A stretch of DNA of 64,000 bases from Antedon mediterranea. Lineage: Eukaryota > Echinodermata > Crinoidea > Comatulida > Antedonidae. Shown here in pieces: positions 11,041 to 23,291 of the stretch. Position numbers and translations under genes: made by a program. The notes below the pieces were generated by a model that saw nothing but the letters and a program-made list of their open reading frames with translations, did no database searches and was not told the DNA's origin. Each line of letters starts with the position of its first letter. The stretch's first letter is position 1. The stretch is from NCBI RefSeq assembly GCF_964355755.1, contig NC_092679.1, positions 8,806,001-8,870,000 on the forward strand, given 5' to 3'.

Positions 11041-11700
11041 TTTGAAGCTATTCTGTACACTTTGATGTTTTTATGTTAACAACTTTTTTCGAAAATCACA
11101 AAATGGTCTAAAATGTCTCCAAAATGCGATTTGAAGTTATTCTAAGCACTTTGGTGTTTTTATGGAAACAATTTTTTTCGAAAATCACAAAATGGTCTAA
11201 AACGTCTCCAATAGCGATTTGAAGCTTTTCTGTACACTTTGGTGTTTTTATGTTAACAAGTTTTTTCGAAAATCACAAAATGGTCTAAAACGTCTACAAA
11301 TGCGATTTGAAGCTATTCTAAGCACTTTTGTGTTTTTATGTTAACAAGTTTTTTCGAAAATCACAAAATGGTCTAAAACGTCTGCAAATGCGATTTGAAG
11401 CTATTCTTAGCACATTGGTGTTTTTATTTAAACAAATTTTTTCGAAACTCACAAAATGGTCTAAAACGTCTCCAAATGCGATTGCAAGCTATTTTAAGCA
11501 CTTTGGTATTTTTGTGTTAACAAGTTTTTCGAAATGCTCAAAATGGTCTAAAACGTTTTTAAACACGATATTAAGCTATTTTGTGCTCTTTGATTTTTTT
11601 TGTGAAAAGTTTTAGCGAAATGCTCAAAATGGTCTAAAACGATTTCTAATGTGATTTTAAGGACTTTGATGTTTTTATGTTAACTAGTTTTTTCGAAAAT
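11041..11700 (+). repeat. Module B1 (about 0.66 kb)
   Basis: Ordered markers: CAACTTTTTTCG, CTCCAAAATGCG with one extra A, GAAGTTATTC, CCAATAGCGATTTG, CTACAAATG, CTGCAAATG, CGATTGCAAGC, GGTATTTTTG, then a D1'-D2' pair with GATTTTTTTTGTG and TTAAGGACTTTG. The empty TTAA site is at 11657-11660. A 95-codon open frame (11328-11615) falls in it only because three monomers happen to lack stops in successive frames. I do not call it a gene. Confidence 0.9.
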
Positions 11701-13731
11701 CACAAAATGGTCTAAAACGTCTCCAAATGCGATTTGAAGCTATTCTAAGCACTTTGGTGTTTTTATGTTAACAAGTTTTTTGGAAAATCACAAAATGGTA
11801 TAAAACGTCTCCAAATGCGATTTGAAGCTATTCTAAGCACTTTGGTGTTTTTATGTTAACAAGTTTTTTCGAAAATCACAAAATGGTCTAAAACGTCTCC
11901 AAATGCGATTTGAAGATATTTTAAGCACTTTGGTGTTTTTGTGTTAACAAGTTTTTCGAAATGCTCAAAATGGTCTAAAACGTCTCCAAATGCGATTTGA
12001 AGCTATTCTAAGCACTTTGGTGTTTTTATGTTAACAAGTTTTTTCAAAAATCACAAAATGGTCTAAAACGTTTCCAAATGCGATTTGAAGCTATTCTGTA
12101 CACTTTGATGTTTTGTGTGAAAATTTTCTGTCGAAATGCTCAAAATGGTCAAAAACGTTTTTAAATACGATATTAAGCTACTTTGTGCTCTTTGATGTTT
12201 TTGTGTGAAATGTTTTATCGAAATGCTCAAAATGGTCTAAAACGGTTTCTAATGTGATTTCAAGCACTTTGATGTTTTTGTGTAACCAAGTTTTTCGAAA
12301 ATCACAAAATTTTCTAAAACGTCTCCAAATGCGATTTGAAGCTATTCTGTACACTTTGATGTTTTTATGTTAACAAGTTTTTCGAAAATCACAAAATGGT
12401 CTAAAACGTCTCCAAATGCGATTTTAAGCTATTCTAAGCACTTTGGTGTTTTTATGGTAACAAGTTTTTTTGAAAATCACAAAATGGTCTAAAACGTCTC
12501 TAAATGCGATTTGAAGCTTTTCTGTACACTTTGATGTTTTTATGTTAACAAGTTTTTTCGAAAATCACAAAATGGTCTAAAATGTCTCCAAATGCGATTT
12601 GAAGCTATTCTAAGCACTTTGGTGTTTTTATGGAAACAATTTTTTTCGAAAATCACAAAATGGTCTAAAACGTCTCCAAATGTGATTTGAAGCTATTCTG
12701 TACACTTTGATGTTTTTATGTTAACAAGTTTTTTCGAAAATCACAAAATGGTCTAAAACGTCTACAAATGCGATTTGAAGCTAATCTGTACACTTTGATG
12801 TTTTTATGTTAACAAGTTTTTTAGAAAATCACAAAATGGTCTAAAACGTCTCCAAATGCGATTTGAAGCTATTCTGTACACTTTGATGTTTTGTGTGAAA
12901 ATTTTCTGTCGAAATGCTCAAAATGGTCAAAAACGTTTTTAAATACGATATTAAGCTACTTTGTGCTCTTTGATGTTTTTGTGTGAAATGTTTTATCGAA
13001 ATGCTCAAAATGGTCTAAAATGGTTTCTAATGTGATTTCAAGCACTTTGATGTTTTTGTATAACCAAGTTTTTCGAAAATCACAAAATTGTCTAAAACGT
13101 CTCCAAATGCGATTTGAAGCTATTCTGTACACTTTGATGTTTTTATGTTAACAAGTTTTTTCGAAAATCACAAAATGGTCTAAAACGTCTCCAAATGCGA
13201 TTTTAAGCTATTCTAAGCACTTTGGTGTTTTTATGTTAACAAGTTTTTCGAAAATCACAAAATGGTCTAAAACGTCTCCAAATGCGATTTGAAGCTATTC
13301 TGTACACTTTGATGTTTTTATGTTAACAAGTTTTTTCGAAAATCAAAAATGGTCTAAAACGTCTACAAATGCGATTTGAAGCTATTCTAAGCACTTTTGT
13401 GTTTTTATGTTAACAAGTTTTTTCGAAAATCACAAAATGGTCTAAAACGTCTGCAAATGCGATTTGAAGCTATTCTTAGCACATTGGTGTTTTTATTTAA
13501 ACAAATTTTTTCGAAACTCACAAAATGGTCTAAAACGTCTCCAAATGCGATTTGAAGCTATTTTAAGCACTTTGGTGTTTTTGTGTTAACAAGTTTTTCG
13601 AAATGCTCAAAATGGTCTAAAACGTTTTTAAACACGATATTAAGCTATTTTGTGCTCTTTGATGTTTTTTTTGTGAAAAGTTTTAGCGAAATGCTCAAAA
13701 TGGTGTAAAACGATTTCTAATGTGATTTTAA

Positions 13732-14357
13732 AGACCCCTTCCCTGCAATTTTGGACGTTTTTTGGAAAATAATACATATATATCACTTTAAAAACAATAA
13801 ACCATGTCATTCCTTGTCTTAAATGTACGTTTTATGGTAAATTATGATAAAAAGTGAGAAACAATGCACTACCTAAGTAGCTCGCGGCAATCGACCTCTC
13901 GTGGACGGTCTTAGGCCTAGCCTAGCTAGGCTTAGTTTTGTAGGCCTAGCTGGTAAACATCGATAACGTACGAACATCGTACGCTAGCTATATACCTAGC
14001 CTGACGTTGTATAGTTGCTGCATTAATTGTCTTTTTATTTTTGCCAGACTCCGTTGATACAAATTGGGGAAAACCCGGTAGTTTCGCTGAAAAGTTAGGA
14101 GTCTTCCATTTGTTTTGGCTTCACGATCGATCGAAAAGTGGGCGAATTACAGGTGAAAAACAAAAATATCAATCCGCGCGCAATGCATTTTGGGATTTAT
14201 AGCGGGCCGCTATAATTATTAGAATCGATTTATTTTTCACATTTTTAACCGTTTAAAGACGAAAAAAGTTATCGCAATATGACCATATAGTATTATTTTT
14301 ACATTAAATATAGTTTGTGATCCTAAATTAGATCTAAAAAACGTAGGGAATGGGGCT
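13732..14357 (+). mobile_element. E2: TTAA-flanked element copy
   Basis: 626 bp with TTAA at 13728-13731 and 14358-14361. Private differences: GCGGCAATCG (others GCGGCGATCG), AAACAATAAACC (others CATTAAACC), GGTAGTTTCG (others GGTATTTTCG) and GATCCTAAATT. It shares GTCTTTTTATTT only with E7. The right flank TTAAGCACTTTGATG is identical to E1. Confidence 0.9.
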
Positions 14358-14960
14358 TTAAGCACTTTGATGTTTTTATGTTAACTAGTTTTTTCGAAAA
14401 TCACAAAATGGTCTAAAACGTCTCCAAATGTAATTTGAAGCTATTCTAAGCACTTGGGTGTTTTTATGTTAACAGTTTTTTCGAAAATCACAAAATGGTC
14501 TAAAACGTTTCCAAATGCGATTTGAAGCTATTCTGTACACTTTGATGCTTTTATGGTAACAAGTTTTTTCAAAAATCACAAAATGGTCTAAAATGTCTCC
14601 AAATGCGATTTGAAGCTATTCTAAGCACTTTGGTGTTTTTATGGAAACAATTTTTTTCGAAAATCACAAAATGGTCTAAAACGTCTCCAATAGCAATTTG
14701 AAGCTTTTCTGTACACTTTGGTGTTTTTATGTTAACAAGTTTTTTCGAAAATCACAAAATGGTCTAAAACGTTTCCAAATGCGATTTGAAGCTATTCTGT
14801 ACACTTTGATGCTTTTATGGTAACAAGTTTTTTAGAAAATCACAAAATGGTCTAAAACATCTCCAAATGCGATTTAAAGCTATTTTAAGCACTTTTGTGT
14901 TTTTGTGTAACCAAGTTTTTTCGAAAATCACAAAAGGGTCAAAAATGTCTCTAAATGCGA

Positions 14961-14990
14961 TTTGAAGCTACTCAAATAGCGATTTGAAGC
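14961..14990 (+). repeat. Truncated 22-bp monomer junction
   Basis: GAAGCTACTC is followed directly by AAATAGCGATTTGAAGC, so two GAAGC blocks (14964 and 14986) are 22 bp apart instead of 88. It joins the CTACTCTAAGC variant to the CTCCAATAGCG variant at a shared CTC. The same junction is at 60471-60500, so it predates the large duplication. Confidence 0.85.
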
Positions 14991-15336
14991 TTTTCTGTAC
15001 ACTTTGGTGTTTTTATGTTAACAAGTTTTTTCGAAAATCACAAAATGGTCTAAAACGTCTCCAAATGCGTTTTGAAGCTATTTTAAGCACTTTGGTGTTT
15101 TTATCTTAACAAGTTTTTTCGAAAATCACAAAATGGTCTAAAACGTCTTCAAATGCGATTGAAGCTATTCTAAGCACTTTGGTGTTTTTATGTTAACAAG
15201 TTTTTTCAAAAATCACAAAACGGTCTAAAACGTCTCCAAATGCGATTTTAAGCTATTTTAAGCACTTTGGTGTTTTTGTGTTAACAAGTTTTTCGAATTG
15301 CTCAAAATGGTCTAAAACGTCTCCAAATGCGATTTG

Positions 15337-15356
15337 AAGCTATTCTTATGTTAACA
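15337..15356 (+). repeat. 17-bp deletion junction in a monomer
   Basis: GAAGCTATTCTTATGTTAAC replaces GAAGCTATTCTAAGCAC...TTTTTATGTTAAC, losing 17 bp that include CACTTTGGTG. The offset to the homologous region at 1.8-2.0 kb changes from 13406 to 13389 here, which confirms the size. Confidence 0.85.
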
Positions 15357-15789
15357 AGTTTTTTCGAAAATCACAAAATGGTCTAAAACGTCTCCAAATG
15401 CGATTTGAAGCTTTTCTGTACACTTTGATGTTTTTATGTTAACAACTTTTTTCGAAAATCACAAAATGGTCTAAAATGTCTCCAAATGCGATTTAAAGCT
15501 ATTTTAAGCACTTTTGCGTTTTTGTGTAACCAAGTTTTTTCGAAAATCACAAAAGGGTCAAAAATGTCTCTAAATGCGATTTGAAGCTACTCTAAGCACT
15601 TTGGTGTTTTTATGTTAACAAGTTTTTTCGAAAATCACAAAATGGTCTAAAACGTCTCCAAATGCGATTTGAAGCTATTTTAAGCACTTAGGTGCTTTTG
15701 TGTAACCAAGTTTTTTCGAAAATCACAAAAAGGTCTAAAATGTCTCCAAATGTGATTTGAAGCTATTTTAAGCACTTTGGTGTTTTTGT

Positions 15790-17799
15790 GTTAACAAGTT
15801 TTTCGAAAATCACAAAATTGTCTAAAACGTCTCCAAATGCGATTTGAAGCTATTCTGTACACTTTGATGTTTTTATGTTAACAAGTATTTTAGAAAATCA
15901 CAAAATGGTCTATAATGTCTCTAAATGCGATTTGAAGCTATTCTAAGCACTTTGGTGTTTTTATGTTAACAAGTTTTTTTCGAAAATCACAAAATGGTCT
16001 AAAACGTCTCCAAATGCGATTTGAAGCTATTTTAAGCACTTTGGTGTTTTTGTGTTAACAAGTTTTTCGAAATGCTCAAAATGGTCTAAAACGTCTCCAA
16101 ATGCGATTTGAAGCTATTCTAAGCACTTTGGTGTTTTTATGTTAACAAGTTTTTTCGAAAATCACAAAATGGTCTAAAACGTCTCCAAATGCGGTTTTAA
16201 GCTATTCTGTACACTTTGGTGTTTTTATGTTAACAAGTTTTTTTCGAAAATCACAAAATGGTCTAAAACGTCTCCAAATGCGATTTGAAGCTATTCTGTA
16301 CACTTTGATGTTTTTATGTTAACAAGTTTTTTCGAAAATCACAAAATGGTCTAAAACGTCTACAAATGCGATTTGAAGCTATTCTAAGCACTTTTGTGTT
16401 TTTATGTTAACAAGTTTTTTCGAAAATCACAAAATGGTCTAAAACGTCTGCAAATGCGATTTGAAGCTATTCTTAGCACATTGGTGTTTTTATTTAAACA
16501 AATTTTTTCGAAACTCACAAAATGGTCTAAAACGTCTCCAAATGCGATTTGAAGCTATTTTAAGCACTTTGGTGTTTTTGTGTTAACAAGTTTTTCTAAA
16601 TGCTCAAAATGGTCTAAAACGTTTTTAAACACGATATTAAGCTATTTTGTGCTCTTTGATGTTTTTTTGTGAAAAGTTTTAGCGAAATGCTCAAAATGGT
16701 CTAAAACGATTTCTAATGTGATTTTAAGCACTTTGATGTTTTTATGTTAACTAGTTTTTTCGAAAATCAAAAATGGTCTAAAACGTCTCCAAATGTGATT
16801 TGAAGCTATTCTAAGCACTTTGGTGTTTTTATGTTAACAGTTTTTTCGAAAATCACAAAATGGTCTAAAACGTTTCCAAATGCGATTTGAAGCTATTCTG
16901 TACACTTTGATGTTTTTATGGTAACAAGTTTTTTAGAAAATCACAAAATGGTCTAAAACATCTCCAAATGCGATTTAAAGCTATTTTAAGCACTTTTGTG
17001 TTTTTGTGTAACCAAGTTTTTTCGAAAATCACAAAAGGGTCTAAAATGTCTCTAAATGCGATTTGAAGCTACTCTAAGCACTTTGGTGTTTTTATGTTAA
17101 CAAGTTTTCTCGAAAATCAATAAATGGTCTAAAATTTCTCCAAATGCGATTTGAAGCTATTCTGTACACTTTACTGTTTTGTGTGAAAAATGTTTGTCGA
17201 AATCCTCAAAATGGTCAAAAACGTTTTTAAATACGATATTAAGCTATTTTGTGCTCTTTGATGTTTTTGTGTGAAAAGTTTTATCGAAATACTCAAAATG
17301 GTCTAAAACGGTTTCTAATGTGATTTTAAGCACTTTGATGTTTTTGTGTAACCAAGTTTTTTCGAAAATCACAAAATGGTCTAAAATGTCTCCAAATGCG
17401 ATTTGAAGCTATTCTAAGCACTTTGGTGTTTTTATGGAAACAATTTTTTTCGAAAATCACAAAATGGTCTAAAACGTCTCCAATAGCAATTTGAAGCTTT
17501 TCTGTACACTTTGGTGTTTTTATGTTAACAAGTTTTTTCGAAAATCACAAAATGGTCTAAAACGTCTCCCAATGCGATTTGAAGCTATTCTGTACACTTT
17601 GATGTTTTTATGTTAACAAGTTTTTTATAAAATCACAAAATGGTCTAAAACGTCTCCAAATGCGATTTGAAGCTATTCTGTACACTTTGATGTTTTTATG
17701 TTAACAAGTTTTTTCGAAAATCACAAAATGGTCTAAAACGTCTCCAAATGCGATTTGAAGCTATTTTAAGCACTTTGGTGTTTTTGTGTTCACAAGTTT
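15790..17799 (+). repeat. Higher-order core A4
   Basis: Offset of 13389 from A1, with TGCGGTTTTA at 16190. The empty TTAA site is at 16724-16727. It is the partner of A5 in the 11-kb duplication. A private change is GTTTTCTCGAAAATC at about 17105. Confidence 0.9.
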
Positions 17800-19307
17800 T
17801 TCGAAATGCTCAAAATGGTCTAAAACGTCTCCAAATGCGATTTGAAGCTATTCTAAGCACTTTGGTGTTTTTATGTTAACAAGTTTTTTCGAAAATCACA
17901 AAATGGTATAAAACGTCTCCAAATGCGATTTGAAGCTATTCTAAGCACTTTGGTGTTTTTATGTTAACAAGTTTTTTCGAAAATCACAAAATGGTCTAAA
18001 ACGTTTCCAAATGCGATTTGAAGCTATTCTGTACACTTTGATGTTTTGTGTGAAAATTTTCTTTCGAAATGCTCAAAATGGTCAAAAACGTTTTTAAATA
18101 CGATATTAAGCTACTTTGTGCTCTTTGATGTTTTTGTGTGAAATGTTTTATCGAAATGCTCAAAATGGTCTAAAACGGTTTCTAATGTGATTTCAAGCAC
18201 TTTGATGTTTTTGTGTAACCAAGTTTTTCGAAAATCACAAAATTGTCTAAAACGTCTCCAAATGCGATTTGAAGCTATTCTGTACACTTTGATGTTTTTA
18301 TGTTAACAAGTTTTTCGAAAATCACAAAATGGTCTAAAACGTCTCCAAATGCGATTTTAAGCTATTCTAAGCACTTTGGTGTTTTTATTTTAACAAGTTT
18401 TTTTGAAAATCACAAAATGGTCTAAAACGTCTCTAAATGCGATTTGAAGCTTTTCTGTACACTTTGATGTTTTTATGTTAACAACTTTTTTCGAAAATCA
18501 CAAAATGGTCTAAAATGTCTCCAAATGCGATTTGAAGCTATTCTAAGCACTTTGGTGTTTTTATGGAAACAATTTTTTTCGAAAATCACAAAATGGTCTA
18601 AAACGTCTCCAATAGCGATTTGAAGCTTTTCTGTACACTTTGGTGTTTTTATGTTAACAAGTTTTTTCGAAAATCACAAAATGGTCTAAAACGTCTCCAA
18701 ATGCGATTTGAAGCTATTCTGTACACTTTGATGTTTTTATGTTAACTAGTTTTTTCGAAAATCACAAAATGGTCTAAAACGTCTACAAATGCGATTTGAA
18801 GCTATTCTGTACACTTTGATGTTTTTATGTTAACAAGTTTTTTCGAAAATCACAAAATGGTCTAAAACGTTTCCAAATGCGATTTGAAGCTATTCTGTAC
18901 ACTTTGATGTTTTGTGTGAAAATTTACTTTCGAAATGCTCAAAATGGTCAAAAACGTTTTTAAATACGATATTAAGCTACTTTGTGCTCTTTGATGTTTT
19001 TGTGTGAAATGTTTTATCGAAATGCTCAAAATGGTCTAAAACGGTTTCTAATGTGATTTCAAGCACTTTGATGTTTTTGTATAACCAAGTTTTTCGAAAA
19101 TCACAAAATTGTCTAAAACGTCTCCAAATGCAATTTGAAGCTATTCTGTACACTTTGATGTTTTTATGTTAACAAGTTTTTCGAAAATCACAAAATGGTC
19201 TAAAACGTCTCCAAATGCGATTTTAAGCTATTCTAAGCACTTTGGTGTTTTTATGTTAACAAGTTTTTCGAAAATCACAAAATTGTCTAAAACGTCTCCA
19301 AATGCGA

Positions 19308-19967
19308 TTTGAAGCTATTCTGTACACTTTGATGTTTTTATGTTAACAACTTTTTTCGAAAATCACAAAATGGTCTAAAATGTCTCCAAAATGCGATTTG
19401 AAGTTATTCTAAGCACTTTGGTGTTTTTATGGAAACAATTTTTTTCGAAAATCACAAAATGGTCTAAAACGTCTCCAATAGCGATTTGAAGCTTTTCTGT
19501 ACACTTTGGTGTTTTTATGTTAACAAGTTTTTTCGAAAATCACAAAATGGTCTAAAACGTCTACAAATGCGATTTGAAGCTATTCTAAGCACTTTTGTGT
19601 TTTTATGTTAACAAGTTTTTTCGAAAATCACAAAATGGTCTAAAACGTCTGCAAATGCGATTTGAAGCTATTCTTAGCACATTGGTGTTTTTATTTAAAC
19701 AAATTTTTTCGAAACTCACAAAATGGTCTAAAACGTCTCCAAATGCGATTGCAAGCTATTTTAAGCACTTTGGTATTTTTGTGTTAACAAGTTTTTCGAA
19801 ATGCTCAAAATGGTCTAAAACGTTTTTAAACACGATATTAAGCTATTTTGTGCTCTTTGATTTTTTTTGTGAAAAGTTTTAGCGAAATGCTCAAAATGGT
19901 CTAAAACGATTTCTAATGTGATTTTAAGGACTTTGATGTTTTTATGTTAACTAGTTTTTTCGAAAAT
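19308..19967 (+). repeat. Module B2
   Basis: Same marker order as B1 at an offset of 8267. The empty TTAA site is at 19924-19927. Downstream it joins the CTTAGGTGCTTTTGTG monomer, whereas B1 and B4 continue into CTAAGCACTTTGG monomers. B modules therefore have two different right-hand contexts. Confidence 0.9.
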
Positions 19968-22430
19968 CACAAAATGGTCTAAAACGTCTCCAAATGCGAT
20001 TTGAAGCTATTTTAAGCACTTAGGTGCTTTTGTGTAACCAAGTTTTTTCGAAAATCACAAAAAGGTCTAAAATGTCTCCAAATGTGATTTGAAGCTATTT
20101 TAAGCACTTTGGTGTTTTTGTGTTAACAAGTTTTTCGAAAATCACAAAATTGTCTAAAACGTCTCCAAATGCGATTTGAAGCTATTCTGTACACTTTGAT
20201 GTTTTTATGTTAACAAGTATTTTAGAAAATCACAAAATGGTCTATAATGTCTCTAAATGCGATTTGAAGCTATTCTAAGCACTTTGGTGTTTTTGTGTTA
20301 ACAAGTTTTTCGAAATGCTCAAAATGGTCTAAAACGTCTCCAAATGCGATTTGAAGCTATTCTAAGCACTTTGGTGTTTTTATGTTAACAAGTTTTTTCG
20401 AAAATCACAAAATGGTCTAAAACGTCTCCAAATGCGATTTGAAGCTATTCTGTACACTTTGATGTTTTTATGTTAACAAGTTTTTTCGAAAATCACAAAA
20501 TGGTCTAAAACGTTTCCAAATGCGATTTGAAGCTATTCTGTACACTTTGATGTTTTGTGTGAAAATTTTCTGTCGAAATGCTCAAAATGGTCAAAAACGT
20601 TTTTAAATACGATATTAAGCTACTTTGTGCTCTTTGATGTTTTTGTGTGAAATGTTTTATCGAAATGCTCAAAATGGTCTAAAACGGTTTCTAATGTGAT
20701 TTCAAGCACTTTGATGTTTTTATGTTAACAAGTTTTTTCGAAAATCACAAAATGGTCTAAAACGTTTCCAAATGCGATTTGAAGCTTTTCTGTACACTTT
20801 GATGTTTTGTGTGAAAATTTTCTGTCGAAATGCTCAAAATGGTCAAAAACGTTTTTAAATACGATATTAAGCTACTTTGTGCTCTTTGATGTTTTTGTGT
20901 GAAATGTTTTATCGAAATGCTCAAAATGGTCTAAAACGGTTTCTAATGTGATTTCAAGCACTTTGATGTTTTTGTGTAACCAAGTTTTTCGAAAATCACA
21001 AAATTGTCTAAAACGTCTCCAAATGCGATTTGAAGCTATTCTGTACACTTTGATGTTTTTATGTTAACAAGTATTTTAGAAAATCACAAAATGGTCTATA
21101 ATGTCTCTAAATGCGATTTGAAGCTATTCTAAGCACTTTGGTGTTTTTATGTTAACAAGTTTTTTCGAAAATCACAAAATGGTCTAAAACGTCTCCAAAT
21201 GCGATTTGAAGCTATTTTAAGCACTTTGGTGTTTTTGTGTTAACAAGTTTTTCGAAATGCTCAAAATGGTCTAAAACGTATCCAAATGCGATTTGAAGCT
21301 ATTCTAAGCACTTTGGTGTTTTTATGTTAACAAGTTTTTTCGAAAATCACAAAATGGTCTAAAACGTCTCCAAATGCGATTTGAAGCTATTCTGTACACT
21401 TTGATGTTTTTATGTTAACAAGTTTTTTCGAAAATCACAAAATGGTCTAAAACGTTTCCAAATGCGATTTGAAGCTATTCTGTACACTTTGATGTTTTGT
21501 GTGAAAATTTTCTGTCGAAATGCTCAAAATGGTCAAAAACGTTTTTAAATACGATATTAAGCTACTTTGTGCTCTTTGATGTTTTTGTGTGAAATGTTTT
21601 ATCGAAATGCTCAAAATGGTCTAAAACGGTTTCTAATGTGATTTCAAGCACTTTGATGTTTTTGTGTAACCAAGTTTTTCGAAAATCACAAAATTGTCTA
21701 AAACGTCTCCAAATGCGATTTGAAGCTATTCTGTACACTTTGATGTTTTTATGTTAACAAGTTTTTCGAAAATCACAAAATGGTCTAAAACGTCTCCAAA
21801 TGCGATTTTAAGCTATTCTAAGCACTTTGGTGTTTTTATGTTAACAAGTTTTTTTGAAAATCACAAAATGTTCTAAAACGTCTCTAAATGCGATTTGAAG
21901 CTTTTCTGTACACTTTGATGTTTTTATGTTAACAACTTTTTTCGAAAATCACAAAATGGTCTAAAATGTCTCCAAATGCGATTTGAAGCTATTCTAAGCA
22001 CTTTGGTGTTTTTATGGAAACAATTTTTTTCGAAAATCACAAAATGGTCTAAAACGTCTACATTAGCGATTTGAAGCTTTTCTGTACACTTTGGTGTTTT
22101 TATGTTAACAAGTTTTTTCGAAAATCACAAAATGGTCTAAAACGTCTCCAAATGCGATTTGAAGCTATTTTAAGCACTTTGGTGTTTTTATCTTAACAAG
22201 TTTTTTCGAAAATCACAAAATGGTCTAAAACGTCTCCAAATGCGATTTGAAGCTATTCTAAGCACTTTGGTGTTTTTATGTTAACAAGTTTTTTCAAAAA
22301 TCACAAAACGGTCTAAAACGTCTCCAAATGCGATTTGAAGCTATTCTGTACACTTTGATGTTTTTATGTTAACAAGTTTTTTCAAAAATCACAAAATGGT
22401 CTAAAACGTTTCCAAATGCGATTTGAAGCT

Positions 22431-22460
22431 ATTCAAATAGCATTTGATGTTTTGTGTGAA
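22431..22460 (+). repeat. Patch replacement inside a D1 monomer
   Basis: Where other copies read GCTATTCTGTACACTTTGATG, this one reads GCTATTCAAATAGCATTTGATG. TGTACAC is replaced by AAATAGCA, a string resembling the CCAATAGCGATT variant elsewhere. It is repeated at 34161-34190. A short templated patch (gene conversion or template switch) is the likely origin. Confidence 0.75.
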
Positions 22461-23291
22461 AATTTTCTGTCGAAATGCTCAAAATGGTCAAAAACGTTTT
22501 TAAATACGATATTAAGCTACTTTGTGCTCTTTGATGTTTTTGTGTGAAAAGTTTTATCGAAATGCTCAAAATGGTCTAAAACGGTTGCTAATGTGATTTC
22601 AAGCACTTTGATGTTTTTGTGTAACCAAGTTTTTCGAAAATCACAAAATTGTCTAAAACGTCTCCAAATGCGATTTGAAGCTATTCTGTACACTTTGATG
22701 TTTTTATGTTAACAAGTTTTTCGAAAATCACAAAATGGTCTAAAACGTCTCCAAATGCGATTTGAAGCTAATCTTAGCACTTTGGTGTTTTTATGTTAAC
22801 AAGTTTTTTCGAAAATCACAAAATGGTCTAAAACGTCTCCAAATGCGATTTGAAGCTATTCTGTACACTTTGATGTTTTTATGTTAACAAGTTTTTTCGA
22901 AAATCAAAAATGGTCTAAAACGTCTACAAATGCGATTTGAAGCTATTCTAAGCACTTTTGTGTTTTTATGTTAACAAGTTTTTTCGAAAATCACAAAATG
23001 GTCTAAAACGTCTGCAAATGCGATTTGAAGCTATTCTTAGCACATTGGTGTTTTTATTTAAACAAATTTTTTCGAAACTCACAAAATGGTCTAAAACGTC
23101 TCCAAATGCGATTTGAAGCTATTTTAAGCACTTTGGTGTTTTTGTGTTAACAAGTTTTTCGAAATGCTCAAAATGGTCTAAAACGTTTTTAAACACGATA
23201 TTAAGCTATTTTGTGCTCTTTGATGTTTTTTTGTGAAAAGTTTTAGCGAAATGCTCAAAATGGTGTAAAACGATTTCTAATGTGATTTTAA

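Larger units (their letters stand above)
1501..13731 (+). repeat. 88-bp satellite array, segment 2 (E1 to E2)
   Basis: About 12.2 kb of uninterrupted satellite holding three higher-order cores (A1-A3) and module B1. Immediately after E1 come TAACTAGTTTTTTCG, a GTAATTTGAAGC monomer, a GCACTTGGGTG monomer and a GTTAACAGTTTTTTCG monomer. This order follows every element copy. A local oddity at about 7700 reads TTAAAGTGTTTTTTTG where sister copies read TTAACAAGTTTTTTTG. The last 0.7 kb before E2 repeats the layout before E1. Nothing other than satellite is visible. Confidence 0.97.
1..15250 (+). repeat. Very large duplication, copy 1 (partner 47434-60760)
   Basis: The first 15.2 kb is colinear with 47434-60760 apart from a few block indels. 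The offset is 47433 for 1-4410, 44733 for 4681 to about 10600, then 45687 (about 954 bp absent from this copy near 10600), then 45509 after a 178 bp (two-monomer) difference near 12500. Shared private markers support common descent: E1 and E6 share CTTAGCTTTG, E2 and E7 share GTCTTTTTATTT, and both copies hold the same 22-bp truncated monomer downstream of E2/E7. The right edge is approximate because all flanks are satellite. Confidence 0.85.
14358..23291 (+). repeat. 88-bp satellite array, segment 3 (E2 to E3)
   Basis: About 8.9 kb of satellite with core A4 and module B2. The first 0.9 kb matches the sequence after E7. From about 15235 it matches 1829 onward (offset 13406, then 13389 after a 17-bp deletion). 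Two D1-D2 pairs lie close together at about 20.5-21.0 kb, separated by only two standard monomers. Repeated GTTTTGTGTG variants dominate 20.5-22.6 kb. No non-satellite sequence is visible. Confidence 0.97.

Noticed and set aside
11328-11615. 95-codon open frame repeated identically at 19595-19882, 31325-31612 and 57015-57302
   Set aside because: It lies wholly in module B satellite. An 88-bp unit shifts frame each repeat, so the frame reads three monomers in three frames; identity of the copies reflects DNA duplication. Composition is low-complexity (F, K, S, L) and no family is recognisable.
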